The notes: a model not told the origin generated them from the sequence alone. Shown: positions 7,581-16,624, counted from the first letter of the stretch. The stretch: DNA of 20,946 nt from CAZFDE01 sp964517795 (GCA_964517795.1 CAZFDE010000045.1:1-20946), one strand, 5' to 3'. Numbers and translations are program-made.

Positions 7581-9389
7581 ATGCGCCGACGACTGTGTGT
7601 TTTATTTTTGGTGTGTTTCGTTGTTCTGGGCCTTTGCGAGCAGACCTTCGCAGGCGACCCGAACCGCTATATCAGTATCGATGAGGTCAAGCCGGGGATG
7701 CAGGCCTACTGCCGGACGGTTTACAAAGGGACCGAGATCGAAAAATTCGATATGGAGGTCGTCAGCGTTGTTTACAACATTCGTCCGAGCCGGATGCCCG
7801 GCAGCCGTAATGCGATCCTCGTCAAGGGGACCGATGAACGGTTCATTCATACCGGTCCGGTTCACGGATGCAGCGGTTCGCCGGTCTATATCGACGGTCG
7901 GTTGGCCGGGGCGCTGGCGTTCGGATGGGCCTGGAGCAAAGATCCGCTTTACGGCGTTACGCCGATCGAGGATATGCTGACCGTCGGTACCGAAACAAGA
8001 TTACACCGATCAAAACCATTCAGCCACGGGATCGATTTTTCCAAGCCGCTTGATCTTAACGCTATTTCCAAGCGCGTTCTCAAACCGATTCAACCAGAGG
8101 ATCATACACGTGGGCAATTCCGTCAGTTACCGATCGTGCTGTCCAGTTCGCTGCCGGTCGAATCGCAGCCGACTTCATTGAAAAACGCACTTTCGTCGGC
8201 GGGTTTTTTCAGCGTGTATCAGTCGGCCGGCCTCTCGGGATCCGATCCGGATACGGATGTCGATTTTGAGCCGGGGGCATCGCTTGCGGTTCCGCTGATC
8301 AGCGGGGATATCCAGGCGGCTGCGATCGGAACGGTAACCGATGTGGTCGGCGATAAAGTGTATGGCTTTGGACACGGTTTTTTAGGCTATGGACCGGTGG
8401 ATTTACCGATGGCGACGGCCAAGATCCATACGGTGGTGGCCAGCAATTACGATTCGTTCAAATTCGGCCGCTCCGGGATCATCAAAGGCGCGATTCGATC
8501 CGATCAGGGAACCGCGGTGTACGGGCAGATCGGCCGGCAAGCCAAAACTATCCCGCTGCACCTTCACATTGACCGCTATAACGATCCGCAGCCGCGAACC
8601 TACGATTGCCGCATTGCCGTCAATCCACAGTTTACGCCCATGATGACCGCCTTTGCGATCAGCGGAGCGGTGGGGATGACCGGATCGCTGCCGCCGGATC
8701 ATTTGGTGCGCTACCAGGGACGGATCGTAACCGCCGCCGGTGAAGCAATTACATTTAAAAATATTTCGACCCTGACCGGGCTGAACGAACTGATCACCGA
8801 AAGTGTCGGAACCGTCGCATTGCTGATCGAAAATCCCTACCAGCGGATGGACATTGCCGAAATGGCGTTCGATATTCAGGTCGAAGAAAAGAATATCCTT
8901 TCGGCGTTCTGGTCCGCGTCGGTATCGAATACCGAGGTTAAGCCCGGCGAGACGATCGCGCTTGAGATTATTCTCGAACGGTACCTCAAATCCAAAAAGC
9001 AATATACGTTCGATTTTGAGATCCCCGAAACCCTTGAGGACGGCACGTATGCGCTGTCGGTCATGGGGGGGCGCGATTATCTGCAATTTCTGCAGGCCAA
9101 TGCCCCTTATAAATTTTTAGCGATGAACTATGAGGCGATGGTCAAGGCGATTGAGGATATCCTCGATATTCGCCGTGATCGTTTGTATATCGTGCTGGAA
9201 CTGCCGCCGGGTGGGATCGCGCTGGAAAATGCCGAACTGCCGGATCTGCCGGATACGGTCACGCAGGTCCTGGTGAATCCCAAACGCAGTCTTAAAACCA
9301 TGCCGTATAAACAGTGGATCATGCAGCAGACCGAGATCGACAGTATCCCGATTGACAAAATCAGTATCCCGATCACCGTGGAACAATAA
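7581..9389 (+). CDS. secreted SpoIVB-type (S55) serine peptidase-like protein
   Basis: 602 residues. A signal peptide (residues 1-24, ending QTFA) exports the protein. Residues about 36-135 match the C-terminal half of the S55 domain. They contain FDMEVVSV, then HGCSGSPVYIDGRLAGAL, whose Ser98 is the expected nucleophile (GxSGSP), then GVTPIEDML. Residues about 245-285 match the N-terminal half of S55 and contain AIGTVTDVVGDKVYGFGHGF, whose His265 is the expected catalytic His. The halves are therefore in the reverse order to Bacillus SpoIVB, and no PDZ domain is recognised. The remaining 300 residues look beta-rich. Substrate unknown. The start has AAGGA six bases upstream. It leads a five-gene run, and the propeller gene follows after 11 bp. 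Confidence 0.85.
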   Translation: MRRRLCVLFLVCFVVLGLCEQTFAGDPNRYISIDEVKPGMQAYCRTVYKGTEIEKFDMEVVSVVYNIRPSRMPGSRNAILVKGTDERFIHTGPVHGCSGSPVYIDGRLAGALAFGWAWSKDPLYGVTPIEDMLTVGTETRLHRSKPFSHGIDFSKPLDLNAISKRVLKPIQPEDHTRGQFRQLPIVLSSSLPVESQPTSLKNALSSAGFFSVYQSAGLSGSDPDTDVDFEPGASLAVPLISGDIQAAAIGTVTDVVGDKVYGFGHGFLGYGPVDLPMATAKIHTVVASNYDSFKFGRSGIIKGAIRSDQGTAVYGQIGRQAKTIPLHLHIDRYNDPQPRTYDCRIAVNPQFTPMMTAFAISGAVGMTGSLPPDHLVRYQGRIVTAAGEAITFKNISTLTGLNELITESVGTVALLIENPYQRMDIAEMAFDIQVEEKNILSAFWSASVSNTEVKPGETIALEIILERYLKSKKQYTFDFEIPETLEDGTYALSVMGGRDYLQFLQANAPYKFLAMNYEAMVKAIEDILDIRRDRLYIVLELPPGGIALENAELPDLPDTVTQVLVNPKRSLKTMPYKQWIMQQTEIDSIPIDKISIPITVEQ

Positions 9390-9400
9390 CAGGAGTCATC

Positions 9401-11746
9401 ATGAAGGAAGGAATTTCAATGTTACGAATACGAATTGCATTTTCAGTTATTGTGATGTTGGCGGCGAATAGCCATGCTGTCACCAGTAAGCTGACGCGTC
9501 ACAGCAGCGCCGGTGATTTTCAGGACGGTCAAACGAACAATGTGATCATCAGTTCGCGCGGCCGGATCAGTCTCGGGCGACAGGCCGATGTAATTGCAGA
9601 CGATTTTAACGATGTCTGGAGCATTAACTGCGTGCTGGCGCAGGCCGATGCGGTGTATCTGGGCACCAGCCCCAACGGCGGAATCTACCGGTACCGGATG
9701 GGGTCGCTGGAAAAGATCTACCCGCTCGAATCCGAATCCTCGCCCAATCCATCCGCAGCACCGGATCCGAACGCCGATGCGGACGCCAATGCATCCGAAC
9801 CGGACGATGGCAAGCCGATCGAAAAGGCCGAACCGTTGACCAATGAACATATTTTTGCGATGGCCGGCGATGTATCAGGGCGATTACTGGCGGCGATCAG
9901 CGGCAAAGGCTGTCGGCTGATGCGGTTGGAAAAAGGGACATGGCATACGCTGTTCGAACCGGAACCCAACGATATTAAATATATCTTCGAGATTGCCGTT
10001 GCACCGGATGGTACTATTTATCTCGGCACCGGCCCGAACGGAAAACTCTTTCAACTGGATTCGATGGGCCGCAATGCTAAAGAGATCTATGACAGTGAGG
10101 ACAAAAATATTCTCTCGGTTATCTGCGGCGAGGATGGATTTGTTTATGCCGGCAGTGACACGCGCGGGCTGGTGTACAAGATCGACCCCAAAACCCAATC
10201 CGTTTCCGTTCTGTATGACAGCGATCAACCGGAGATCACGGCCTTATTGCAGGGGCCGGACGGCAGTATCTATGCGGCTGCAACGGCAGCAAAAGTGGTC
10301 CAGGCCCAGCAGACGTTTGCCCGGATGATCCCGCCGCCCGGTCGGCCCGAACCCAAACCGGACGATGCACCCGGCGATGAGGATCAAAACAAAGAGGATG
10401 ACGAAGACGACCAGGGCGACGAAGACGATGAAGCGGACAGCGGAGATAACGGCGGGGTCAGCATGAAAATCCCCAATACCTCGGATAACGGCAGCAATGA
10501 TAACGATAAATCAAAAGCCCCGAAACGACGTAAGCTCAAGAAACCCGGCAGCGCTAGTTTTATCTACCGGATCGATCCGCAGGGCTTTGTGACGCAAGTC
10601 TTCAGCGAGCAGACCATTCTGTTCGCGCTGACCCGGTATCAAAACGAAATCCTGGTCGGCAGCGGTAACGAGGGCCAGTTCTGGCGGGTGGATGATCAGG
10701 CCGAGGAAAACGCCGTTATCTTTCAGGACGACAACGTTTCACAGATCACTGCGATCGCGGCATCAGGTGACACGGTATATGTCGGAACCGCCAATCCGGC
10801 CAAGCTCATTGAAATCCAAAAAGCATACGCGGCCCAGGGGGCTTACGAATCGCCGCTGGTCGATGCCGGTCAGCCCGCCCAATGGGGGACGCTGCATCTC
10901 GATGCCGATATGCCCAACGGTACCTCGGTCTCAGTCGCCAGTCGAAGCGGCAATGTCGAGGATATGAACGATCCGACGTTCTCCGCATGGACCGAACCGA
11001 AAAAGATCGTCAAGCCCATCCAGCTCGAATGTCCGATGGGGCGGTTTTGTCAGTACCAATTGACCCTGCACACCGACGATCAAAATCGAACCCCGGTGAT
11101 CCGTGAGGTCGCGGTTGCCAGCATGGTGCCGAACCTGGCACCGGACGTTGAATCGGTCAGCATTGAACCGATCTCGGCCCCGGGCAAACAAGGGGTTTTT
11201 AAGATTGGCTACAAAGCGATTGATAAAAATGAAGATAAGCTGATCTATACACTGGATTTCCGCAAGGTCGGCTGGACGACATGGATCGAGATCAAAGACG
11301 ATATCGAAGCGAGCGATTTCGAATGGGACAGCAAAACGGTGGAGGACGGCCGCTATGAAATCCGTGTCACCGCTAATGACAAGCGCAGCAACACGGCCGC
11401 CACGGCCATGATCGGCAGCCGTATCAGTGACGTGGTGATCGTCGATAATACGGCTCCGGCCATCGAAAATGCCGCACTTTCAACCGAGGACGGGGTCGTG
11501 ACGATGACATTCAATGCCGTGGACCACTACAGTGCGATCGGGCAGGTCGAATATACCATTGACAGCAACGACAAATGGATCGGCGTGATCCCGAACGATA
11601 AGATTTTCGACACGATGACTGAAAGCTTTACGATCATTACCGAATCGCTGTCGGCGGGTGAACATATTATCGCGATCAAACTGACCGATGCGGTCGGCAA
11701 TACCGCGTATAAAAGCTTTATCGCCGCGGTCGAGGGGAGCGGCTGA
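9401..11746 (+). CDS. secreted beta-propeller protein with C-terminal Ig/Fn3-like modules
   Basis: 781 residues with a signal peptide (IAFSVIVMLAANSHA). At least five repeats of the form (I/V)YxGTxxxGxhhxI occur near residues 84, 206, 247, 417 and 459 (for example IYLGTGPNGKLFQL), as in WD40/YVTN-like propeller blades. Two low-complexity acidic inserts interrupt the blades (about 110-142 and 311-385). The second is rich in Asp/Glu and ends with the basic PKRRKLKK. Residues about 575-780 form two strand-rich Ig/Fn3-like modules. Start choice: ATG at 9401 has AGGAG five bases upstream; ATG at 9419 has GAAGGA and gives a cleaner signal peptide. Adjacency to the S55 gene suggests joint envelope or extracellular function, perhaps as a substrate or partner. 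Confidence 0.8.
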   Translation: MKEGISMLRIRIAFSVIVMLAANSHAVTSKLTRHSSAGDFQDGQTNNVIISSRGRISLGRQADVIADDFNDVWSINCVLAQADAVYLGTSPNGGIYRYRMGSLEKIYPLESESSPNPSAAPDPNADADANASEPDDGKPIEKAEPLTNEHIFAMAGDVSGRLLAAISGKGCRLMRLEKGTWHTLFEPEPNDIKYIFEIAVAPDGTIYLGTGPNGKLFQLDSMGRNAKEIYDSEDKNILSVICGEDGFVYAGSDTRGLVYKIDPKTQSVSVLYDSDQPEITALLQGPDGSIYAAATAAKVVQAQQTFARMIPPPGRPEPKPDDAPGDEDQNKEDDEDDQGDEDDEADSGDNGGVSMKIPNTSDNGSNDNDKSKAPKRRKLKKPGSASFIYRIDPQGFVTQVFSEQTILFALTRYQNEILVGSGNEGQFWRVDDQAEENAVIFQDDNVSQITAIAASGDTVYVGTANPAKLIEIQKAYAAQGAYESPLVDAGQPAQWGTLHLDADMPNGTSVSVASRSGNVEDMNDPTFSAWTEPKKIVKPIQLECPMGRFCQYQLTLHTDDQNRTPVIREVAVASMVPNLAPDVESVSIEPISAPGKQGVFKIGYKAIDKNEDKLIYTLDFRKVGWTTWIEIKDDIEASDFEWDSKTVEDGRYEIRVTANDKRSNTAATAMIGSRISDVVIVDNTAPAIENAALSTEDGVVTMTFNAVDHYSAIGQVEYTIDSNDKWIGVIPNDKIFDTMTESFTIITESLSAGEHIIAIKLTDAVGNTAYKSFIAAVEGSG

Positions 11747-11748
11747 TC

Positions 11749-12603
11749 ATGCGGTCGATCGCATACGATGATATTGTCTCGGCGGTCCGGTCGATGTGCA
11801 TGTCGGCGGGGACAGACCTGCCCAAAGACGTGCGCGATGCGATCCGGAAAGCCGCTGTCAATGAAACGCATCCTCGGGCCAGGCGCATCCTCGAACAATT
11901 GATCGAAAATGCAAAAATCGCCTCGGATGAAAAACTGCCGCTTTGCCAGGATACCGGCCTGACGGTCGTCTTCGCCGAGTTGGGGGCCGATATCCAAATC
12001 GATTGCCCCGATGGTAAAACCATCACCGATGCGATCAACGAAGGCGTTCAACGCGGTTATGAAGAAGGCCTGCTTCGAAAAAGCGTCGTGGCCGAACCGC
12101 TGGGCGAACGCGCCAATACCGGCACGAACTGTCCGGCGATCATTCATACCACCATCATCGCGGGCGATCAATTGAAGATCACCGTGATGGCCAAAGGCGG
12201 CGGCTGCGAAAATAAAAGCCAATTCAAGATGTTTAAGCCCACGGCCGATTCCGAGGAGATTGTTGACTGGGTGGTTTCGGTGGTCTGTCAGGCCGGGGCC
12301 GATGCATGCCCGCCGTTTGTGGTCGGTGTCGGATTAGGCGGCGATTTCGAATTGTGCTGCTTGCTCAGTAAAAAAGTCCTGCTGCGGCCGCTGGATCAGC
12401 CGCACGCGAATCCCTATTATGGGCAATTAGAAAAAACGATCCTCGAAAAGATCAATGCCTCCGGCATCGGCCCGCAGGGACTCGGCGGGGATACCACCGC
12501 ATTAGCCGTTTTGCTGGAAACCGGCCCGTGTCATATTGCCTCGCTTCCGGTCGCCGTCAATATCGAATGTCACGCCCATCGGCATCAATCCGTGGTGCTC
12601 TAA
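11749..12603 (+). CDS. class I fumarate hydratase (or tartrate dehydratase) alpha subunit
   Basis: 284 residues, the usual length of the separate alpha (N-terminal) subunit of two-part class I fumarases, oxygen-sensitive 4Fe-4S enzymes interconverting fumarate and malate. Signature blocks are LCQDTG (Cys66), GGGCENKS (about 151-158), DACPPFVVGVGLGG (Cys187) and the C-terminal NIECHAHRH (Cys274). Cys66, Cys187 and Cys274 are the probable cluster ligands. The beta subunit is required for activity in known two-part enzymes but is not in this window. L-tartrate dehydratase alpha is an equally good family match by eye. It begins 2 bp after the propeller stop, its Shine-Dalgarno (GAGGGGAG) lies inside that gene, and its stop overlaps the TSUP start. 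Confidence 0.88.
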   Translation: MRSIAYDDIVSAVRSMCMSAGTDLPKDVRDAIRKAAVNETHPRARRILEQLIENAKIASDEKLPLCQDTGLTVVFAELGADIQIDCPDGKTITDAINEGVQRGYEEGLLRKSVVAEPLGERANTGTNCPAIIHTTIIAGDQLKITVMAKGGGCENKSQFKMFKPTADSEEIVDWVVSVVCQAGADACPPFVVGVGLGGDFELCCLLSKKVLLRPLDQPHANPYYGQLEKTILEKINASGIGPQGLGGDTTALAVLLETGPCHIASLPVAVNIECHAHRHQSVVL

Positions 12604-13403
12604 TGATCGTTTCGTCCGTTGTTATCGCCGCTGTCGCTCTTGCCATCTCGGCGCTGACGTTTTTCTCCGGATTCGGGCTGGGCACATTGATGATGCCCGT
12701 CTTTGCGTGCTTTTTCCCGGTCCAGGTCGCCATCGCCGCCACGGCCGTCGTGCATCTGGCCAATAATATCTTCAAAGTAATCCTGGTCGGCAAAAAGGCA
12801 AACTTCGGCATCGTCCTGCGATTTGCGGTGCCGGCCGCCTTGTGTGCGGCTCTTGGCGCATGGCTGCTGTATAAAATGGGCACGGCCGAGCCGCTTGTGC
12901 AATACCAGATCGGCCGGCGATCCTTTGAAATAACCGTCGTCAAATTAGTCATCGCGGTCCTGATCGCGGTATTCGGAACACTCGAACTATCAGGAAAATT
13001 AAAAGAATTGAAGATCTCCGGTAAATATATTCCCTTGGGCGGGATGCTCTCAGGATTTTTCGGCGGCCTGTCCGGCCACCAGGGAGCCCTTCGCAGCGCG
13101 TTTCTTGTTCGTACCGGCCTCGAGAAAGAACCGTTCATCGGAACCGTCGCCGTTTGTGCGGTTGTGGTCGATGTCACCCGATTGGTCATTTACGGGATAA
13201 CGTTTTTTGCCCGGCATTTTGAAAAACTCGAGAATCGTGACGGCCTGCAACTGCTGATCGTCGGTTCGCTGGCCGCCTTTATCGGTACATTCATTGGCAG
13301 CCGTGTCCTGAAATTGAAAAAAGTCAGCATGAAACACATCCGGCGATTCGTCGGCATCATGTTGATCTTATTAGCTATTGCCATCGGCTCCGGTTTAGCG
13401 TAA
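12603..13403 (+). CDS. TSUP-family (TauE/SafE) membrane transporter
   Basis: 266 residues, mostly hydrophobic, with about eight membrane segments in two halves. The first helix carries TFFSGFGLGTLMMPVF, and the second half opens with GGMLSGFFGGLSGHQGALRS, the typical repeated glycine-rich TSUP signature. Family members export or import sulfite, sulfonates or related organic anions. The substrate here is unknown; a dicarboxylate-type anion fits the fumarase next door but is speculation. The ATG at 12603 overlaps the fumarase stop as TAATG, implying translational coupling. An in-frame ATG at 12528 would add 25 polar residues inside the fumarase gene and is unlikely. Confidence 0.85.
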   Translation: MIVSSVVIAAVALAISALTFFSGFGLGTLMMPVFACFFPVQVAIAATAVVHLANNIFKVILVGKKANFGIVLRFAVPAALCAALGAWLLYKMGTAEPLVQYQIGRRSFEITVVKLVIAVLIAVFGTLELSGKLKELKISGKYIPLGGMLSGFFGGLSGHQGALRSAFLVRTGLEKEPFIGTVAVCAVVVDVTRLVIYGITFFARHFEKLENRDGLQLLIVGSLAAFIGTFIGSRVLKLKKVSMKHIRRFVGIMLILLAIAIGSGLA

Positions 13404-13420
13404 AAATGGAATGGTGAAAG

Positions 13421-15397
13421 ATGATCTATATTGCTCAAACATCCTTTGATGTCGAATCGGTCTTCGCCGAAGACGGGCTGCTGGCCCGATCGTATCCGAG
13501 CTATGAACATCGCGCTCAGCAGGTCGAGATGGCTAAGGTGGTGGCCCAAGTTCTGGCCGAGCCCGGTCGGCTGGCCGTCGAGGCCGGGACCGGCGTGGGT
13601 AAAAGCTTCGCGTATCTGGTGCCGGCGATCGCGCAGATCGCTTCGCAGAAAAAACGTGTCCTGATCAGCACCTACACCATCACGCTGCAGGAGCAGTTGA
13701 TCAATAAAGATATTCCGTTTCTGGCCGAAGCCCTGCCGGTCGAATTTAACGCGGTTCTTGCCAAGGGCCGCAGCAATTACCTCTGTTGGCGGCGACTGGA
13801 TTTCGCAACCACCCGCTCGGCGGGACTCTTTGACGATTTTACATCCGAACTGGCAACGATCCGCGACTGGGCGAGCCGCACGGCCGACGGATCGCTAAGC
13901 GACATGCCCTTTACACCCAAATCGCAGACCTGGGACATGGTCAAAAGCGAGCACGGCAACTGCCGCCGGCGAAAGTGTCCGCACTACAACAAGTGCTTCT
14001 ACTGGCAGGCCCGCCGACAGCTCGATACTGCCGAGATCATTGTCGCTAATCACGCGCTGCTATTCAGCGATCTGGTGCTCAAGGAACAGTGCGCATCGTT
14101 GCTGCCGCAGTACGAATATGTGATCATCGACGAGGCCCACAACATTGAACACGTGGCCGAGACGCATTTCGGCATCGACCTGAGCAACTACGGCGTGCAG
14201 ATGATGCTCAACGGGCTTTACCATTGCCGAACGCATAAGGGATTGCTCAGCTTTCTCAAGACCGAAGGTGCTGACAAGGCGATCGACCTGACGGCCAAGG
14301 CCCACACCGCCGCACGAAAATTCTTCAAGGCCGTCGAAAAGTGGTACAAAGATAATCAGCGCGAAACTAACGGCCGCTGCCATCGCCACTTCGTCGAGGA
14401 TACCCTTAGCGGCCATCTCAAAAAGCTGCGACTGGAATTAGCAAAACTGGCCAAAACGACCAAGGATGACGATGAGAAATTCGAGATCACCCGCAACATC
14501 GACCGCTGCACCGCGATCGAGCAGTCGGTGGCCGAAATGATGGCCCAGCCGCGGGACGATTATGTTTATTGGGTCGAATCCGGATCCGGCGGCCGCGTCA
14601 ACGTGCGGCTCAAAAGTGCGGCCGTCAACGTCGGCGAAGATGTCAAGCGGGGCCTGTTCGAACCATATGATTCGGTGGTTCTGACCTCCGCGACGCTCAG
14701 CACCGGCGGCGACAAGAAAGAGGATTTCGAATTTTTCGCGGGCCGGATCGGCCTGGAGGATTTCCACTCGCTCAAGGTCGGCTCGCCTTTTGATTACCAA
14801 CAACAGGTCACGCTCTATATCGAAAAGGCCCTGCCCGAGCCGAACGATCCGAAGTTTATCGACGCCGCAGCCGAAGCGATCAAAAAATATGTCACCCAAA
14901 CCGACGGCCGGGCGTTTGTATTGTTTACCAGCTACCGAATGCTCGACGAGATGGCCGAGAAACTCTCGTCCTGGTTCGCTGAGCGACAGATCGAACTATT
15001 GTGCCAGGGCGACGGCACCGACCGCAGCAAACTGCTGAGCTATTTCAAGGACGATCACCGCAGCGTGCTCTTCGGCACCGACAGCTTCTGGCAGGGTGTC
15101 GATGTGCCCGGCGAGGCGCTCAAAAACGTGATCATCATGCGCCTGCCTTTTGCCGTGCCGGATAAACCGCTGCTGGCCGGGCGGCTCGAACAGATCCGCG
15201 CTGCCGGCGGAAATGCGTTTATGGATTACCAACTGCCCTCGGCGATCATCAAGTTTAAACAGGGCTTTGGCCGCCTGATCCGCTCGAAAACCGATACCGG
15301 TATCGTCGTCGTCCTCGACAGCCGCATCGTCCGTAAACGCTACGGGGGCCAATTCCTCGCCGCTATCCCGCCATGCAAAAAACAGATCGTTTCATAA
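13421..15397 (+). CDS. dinG: DinG-family Fe-S ATP-dependent DNA helicase
   Basis: 658 residues. Walker A is AGTGVGK (ending near residue 61). The 4Fe-4S cysteines are Cys122, Cys181, Cys186 and Cys192, in the spacing of DinG/XPD helicases. Walker B is VIIDEAHN with DEAH at 237-240. Helicase domain 2 holds LTSATLS, FTSYR, FGTDSFWQGVDVPG and motif VI QGFGRLIRSKTDTG. These superfamily 2 enzymes unwind DNA 5' to 3' and act in R-loop, G-quadruplex and damage processing. There is no exonuclease domain as in Firmicute DinG, so this is the helicase-only form. The start is preceded by GGTGAAAG. It is last in the five-gene run, 17 bp after the TSUP gene; a functional link to the others is not evident. 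Confidence 0.95.
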   Translation: MIYIAQTSFDVESVFAEDGLLARSYPSYEHRAQQVEMAKVVAQVLAEPGRLAVEAGTGVGKSFAYLVPAIAQIASQKKRVLISTYTITLQEQLINKDIPFLAEALPVEFNAVLAKGRSNYLCWRRLDFATTRSAGLFDDFTSELATIRDWASRTADGSLSDMPFTPKSQTWDMVKSEHGNCRRRKCPHYNKCFYWQARRQLDTAEIIVANHALLFSDLVLKEQCASLLPQYEYVIIDEAHNIEHVAETHFGIDLSNYGVQMMLNGLYHCRTHKGLLSFLKTEGADKAIDLTAKAHTAARKFFKAVEKWYKDNQRETNGRCHRHFVEDTLSGHLKKLRLELAKLAKTTKDDDEKFEITRNIDRCTAIEQSVAEMMAQPRDDYVYWVESGSGGRVNVRLKSAAVNVGEDVKRGLFEPYDSVVLTSATLSTGGDKKEDFEFFAGRIGLEDFHSLKVGSPFDYQQQVTLYIEKALPEPNDPKFIDAAAEAIKKYVTQTDGRAFVLFTSYRMLDEMAEKLSSWFAERQIELLCQGDGTDRSKLLSYFKDDHRSVLFGTDSFWQGVDVPGEALKNVIIMRLPFAVPDKPLLAGRLEQIRAAGGNAFMDYQLPSAIIKFKQGFGRLIRSKTDTGIVVVLDSRIVRKRYGGQFLAAIPPCKKQIVS

Positions 15398-15409
15398 ATA
15401 ACACAGCGG

Positions 15410-15439
15410 TTCGCCTCCCCCATTTTGCGGCGAGGCGAA
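15410..15439. terminator. possible bidirectional hairpin between convergent genes
   Basis: TTCGCCTC (15410-15417) pairs perfectly with GAGGCGAA (15432-15439) across a 14-nt loop, between the helicase stop and the metallophosphoesterase stop. The run of six T at 15451-15456 is not directly adjacent, so it is a weak intrinsic terminator at best. Confidence 0.4.
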
Positions 15440-15458
15440 ACAGTTCCCGATTTTTTGA

Positions 15459-16511
15459 TTATTGCGGCCGACGAATTTCGACCAATGCGATCTCACTGAC
15501 CGAGCCGAGCCGCATGCGCGGGCCCCAGGTGCCCGTGCCGCAGGAGACATAAAGCGTGGTATCGCGATTTTGATGCAGGCCGCGAACATGGCGGAAGAAC
15601 CGCCCGACGATCAGGTTAAACGGGAAAATTTGGCCGTTATGGGTATGGCCGGAGAGGATCAGATCCACGTTGGGATGCGCAAAGGCCGCCAGATCGACCG
15701 GCCGGTGATACATCAATATGCAGAACCGCGATGGCTCAATGCCGACGTGCTGCAGGACCCATTCGATTTTATCTTCGGGTGTGTGGTCGTTGATACCGAC
15801 GATCTGGATATCGTTAAAGTCCACGCGTTCGTTTCGCAGAACTCTCACATCGGCCTCGGCCAGTTTGCGGGCGACCCGCTCGAAACCGACATAGGTTTCA
15901 TGGTTACCGCCGACAAAGAAGATCGGGGCGTTAATTTGTTTAAGCTGTGCGATCGCTTTTTGTGTGTTGGCGTTGAGATTGTCCACCAAGTCACCGGTGA
16001 TCAGAACGGCATCGGGATCGAGCGCCTTGGTTTTATCGATAATACGCTGGAAAAAACAATTGCTGATCGAGCCGAGATGGATATCGGAAAGCTGAACAAG
16101 CCGCAGGTCGGCATTGCCGGTGATTTGAATTTTGCGGATGCGCAGCCGCTGGGCATTGATCATGGCGGCGATGCTCAAGAGCAGAACCAAAGATACAATT
16201 ACGATCCCGGCCGTGAACGGATTAATCTTGATGAAAAGCTGGACGATCTCATAGACCAGCAGCGTAACGAAAAACAGCCACAGGATACCGACCCAGTCAG
16301 CCGCGAGGGTATAGACGATGCGGCTGAGAATACCGCCGCTGCGGGACTGTAAAATGCTGGCCAATATGTAGGAAATGCTGCAGAGGATCACGATCGACCA
16401 GAAAACGAGGCCTCTTTTGAGATGAAAGAATCCCGCTAACCGCCACAGGACATAGCCGTTCATCCCAAACGCGACGAGTAATACAATGCCAATAAAAATA
16501 ATCATCCTCAT
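15459..16511 (-). CDS. membrane-anchored metallophosphoesterase (YkuE/YaeI-like)
   Basis: 350 residues. About four membrane helices fill residues 1-120. A calcineurin-like phosphoesterase domain follows with all expected metal ligands: LSDIHLG (Asp143, His145), ITGDLVDN (Asp174), GGNHE (Asn203, His204), MYHRP (His269) and GHTHNGQ (His289, His291). The N-terminal helical part plus this domain resembles YkuE/YaeI-like enzymes, some of which act on lipid-linked phosphates such as UDP-2,3-diacylglucosamine; the substrate here is unknown. No clear Shine-Dalgarno precedes the first ATG; the ATG two codons later is possible. The gene is convergent with the helicase gene. Confidence 0.9.
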   Translation of the reverse strand: MRMIIFIGIVLLVAFGMNGYVLWRLAGFFHLKRGLVFWSIVILCSISYILASILQSRSGGILSRIVYTLAADWVGILWLFFVTLLVYEIVQLFIKINPFTAGIVIVSLVLLLSIAAMINAQRLRIRKIQITGNADLRLVQLSDIHLGSISNCFFQRIIDKTKALDPDAVLITGDLVDNLNANTQKAIAQLKQINAPIFFVGGNHETYVGFERVARKLAEADVRVLRNERVDFNDIQIVGINDHTPEDKIEWVLQHVGIEPSRFCILMYHRPVDLAAFAHPNVDLILSGHTHNGQIFPFNLIVGRFFRHVRGLHQNRDTTLYVSCGTGTWGPRMRLGSVSEIALVEIRRPQ

Positions 16512-16591
16512 CTTTGATAGGTTTATGAACGCTTATTCACCCTTCCGCCGCTTAACGTTTGTTGGTTATCCCTTTCAATTAAAATGATTGA

Positions 16592-16620
16592 TTGACAGTT
16601 TAATCCGTGAAATTTATTTT
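16592..16620 (+). promoter_or_regulatory. candidate plus-strand promoter
   Basis: -35 TTGACA (16592-16597, 6/6), 17-bp spacer, -10 TATTTT (16615-16620, 4/6). It would transcribe the otherwise unexplained stretch leading to the fasciclin gene at 17066. It overlaps a weaker minus-strand candidate. Confidence 0.35.
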
Positions 16621-16624
16621 TCAA
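16597..16624 (-). promoter_or_regulatory. candidate promoter of the metallophosphoesterase gene
   Basis: On the minus strand, -35 TTGAAA (16619-16624, 5/6), 16-bp spacer, -10 TAAACT (16597-16602, 4/6), about 85 bp upstream of the start codon. It overlaps the plus-strand candidate, so both may not be real. Confidence 0.3.

Noticed and set aside
12528..12602. Longer N-terminus for the TSUP transporter
   Set aside because: It would add 25 polar residues translated from inside the fumarase gene; the ATG at 12603 starts directly at the first membrane helix and gives a TAATG junction.
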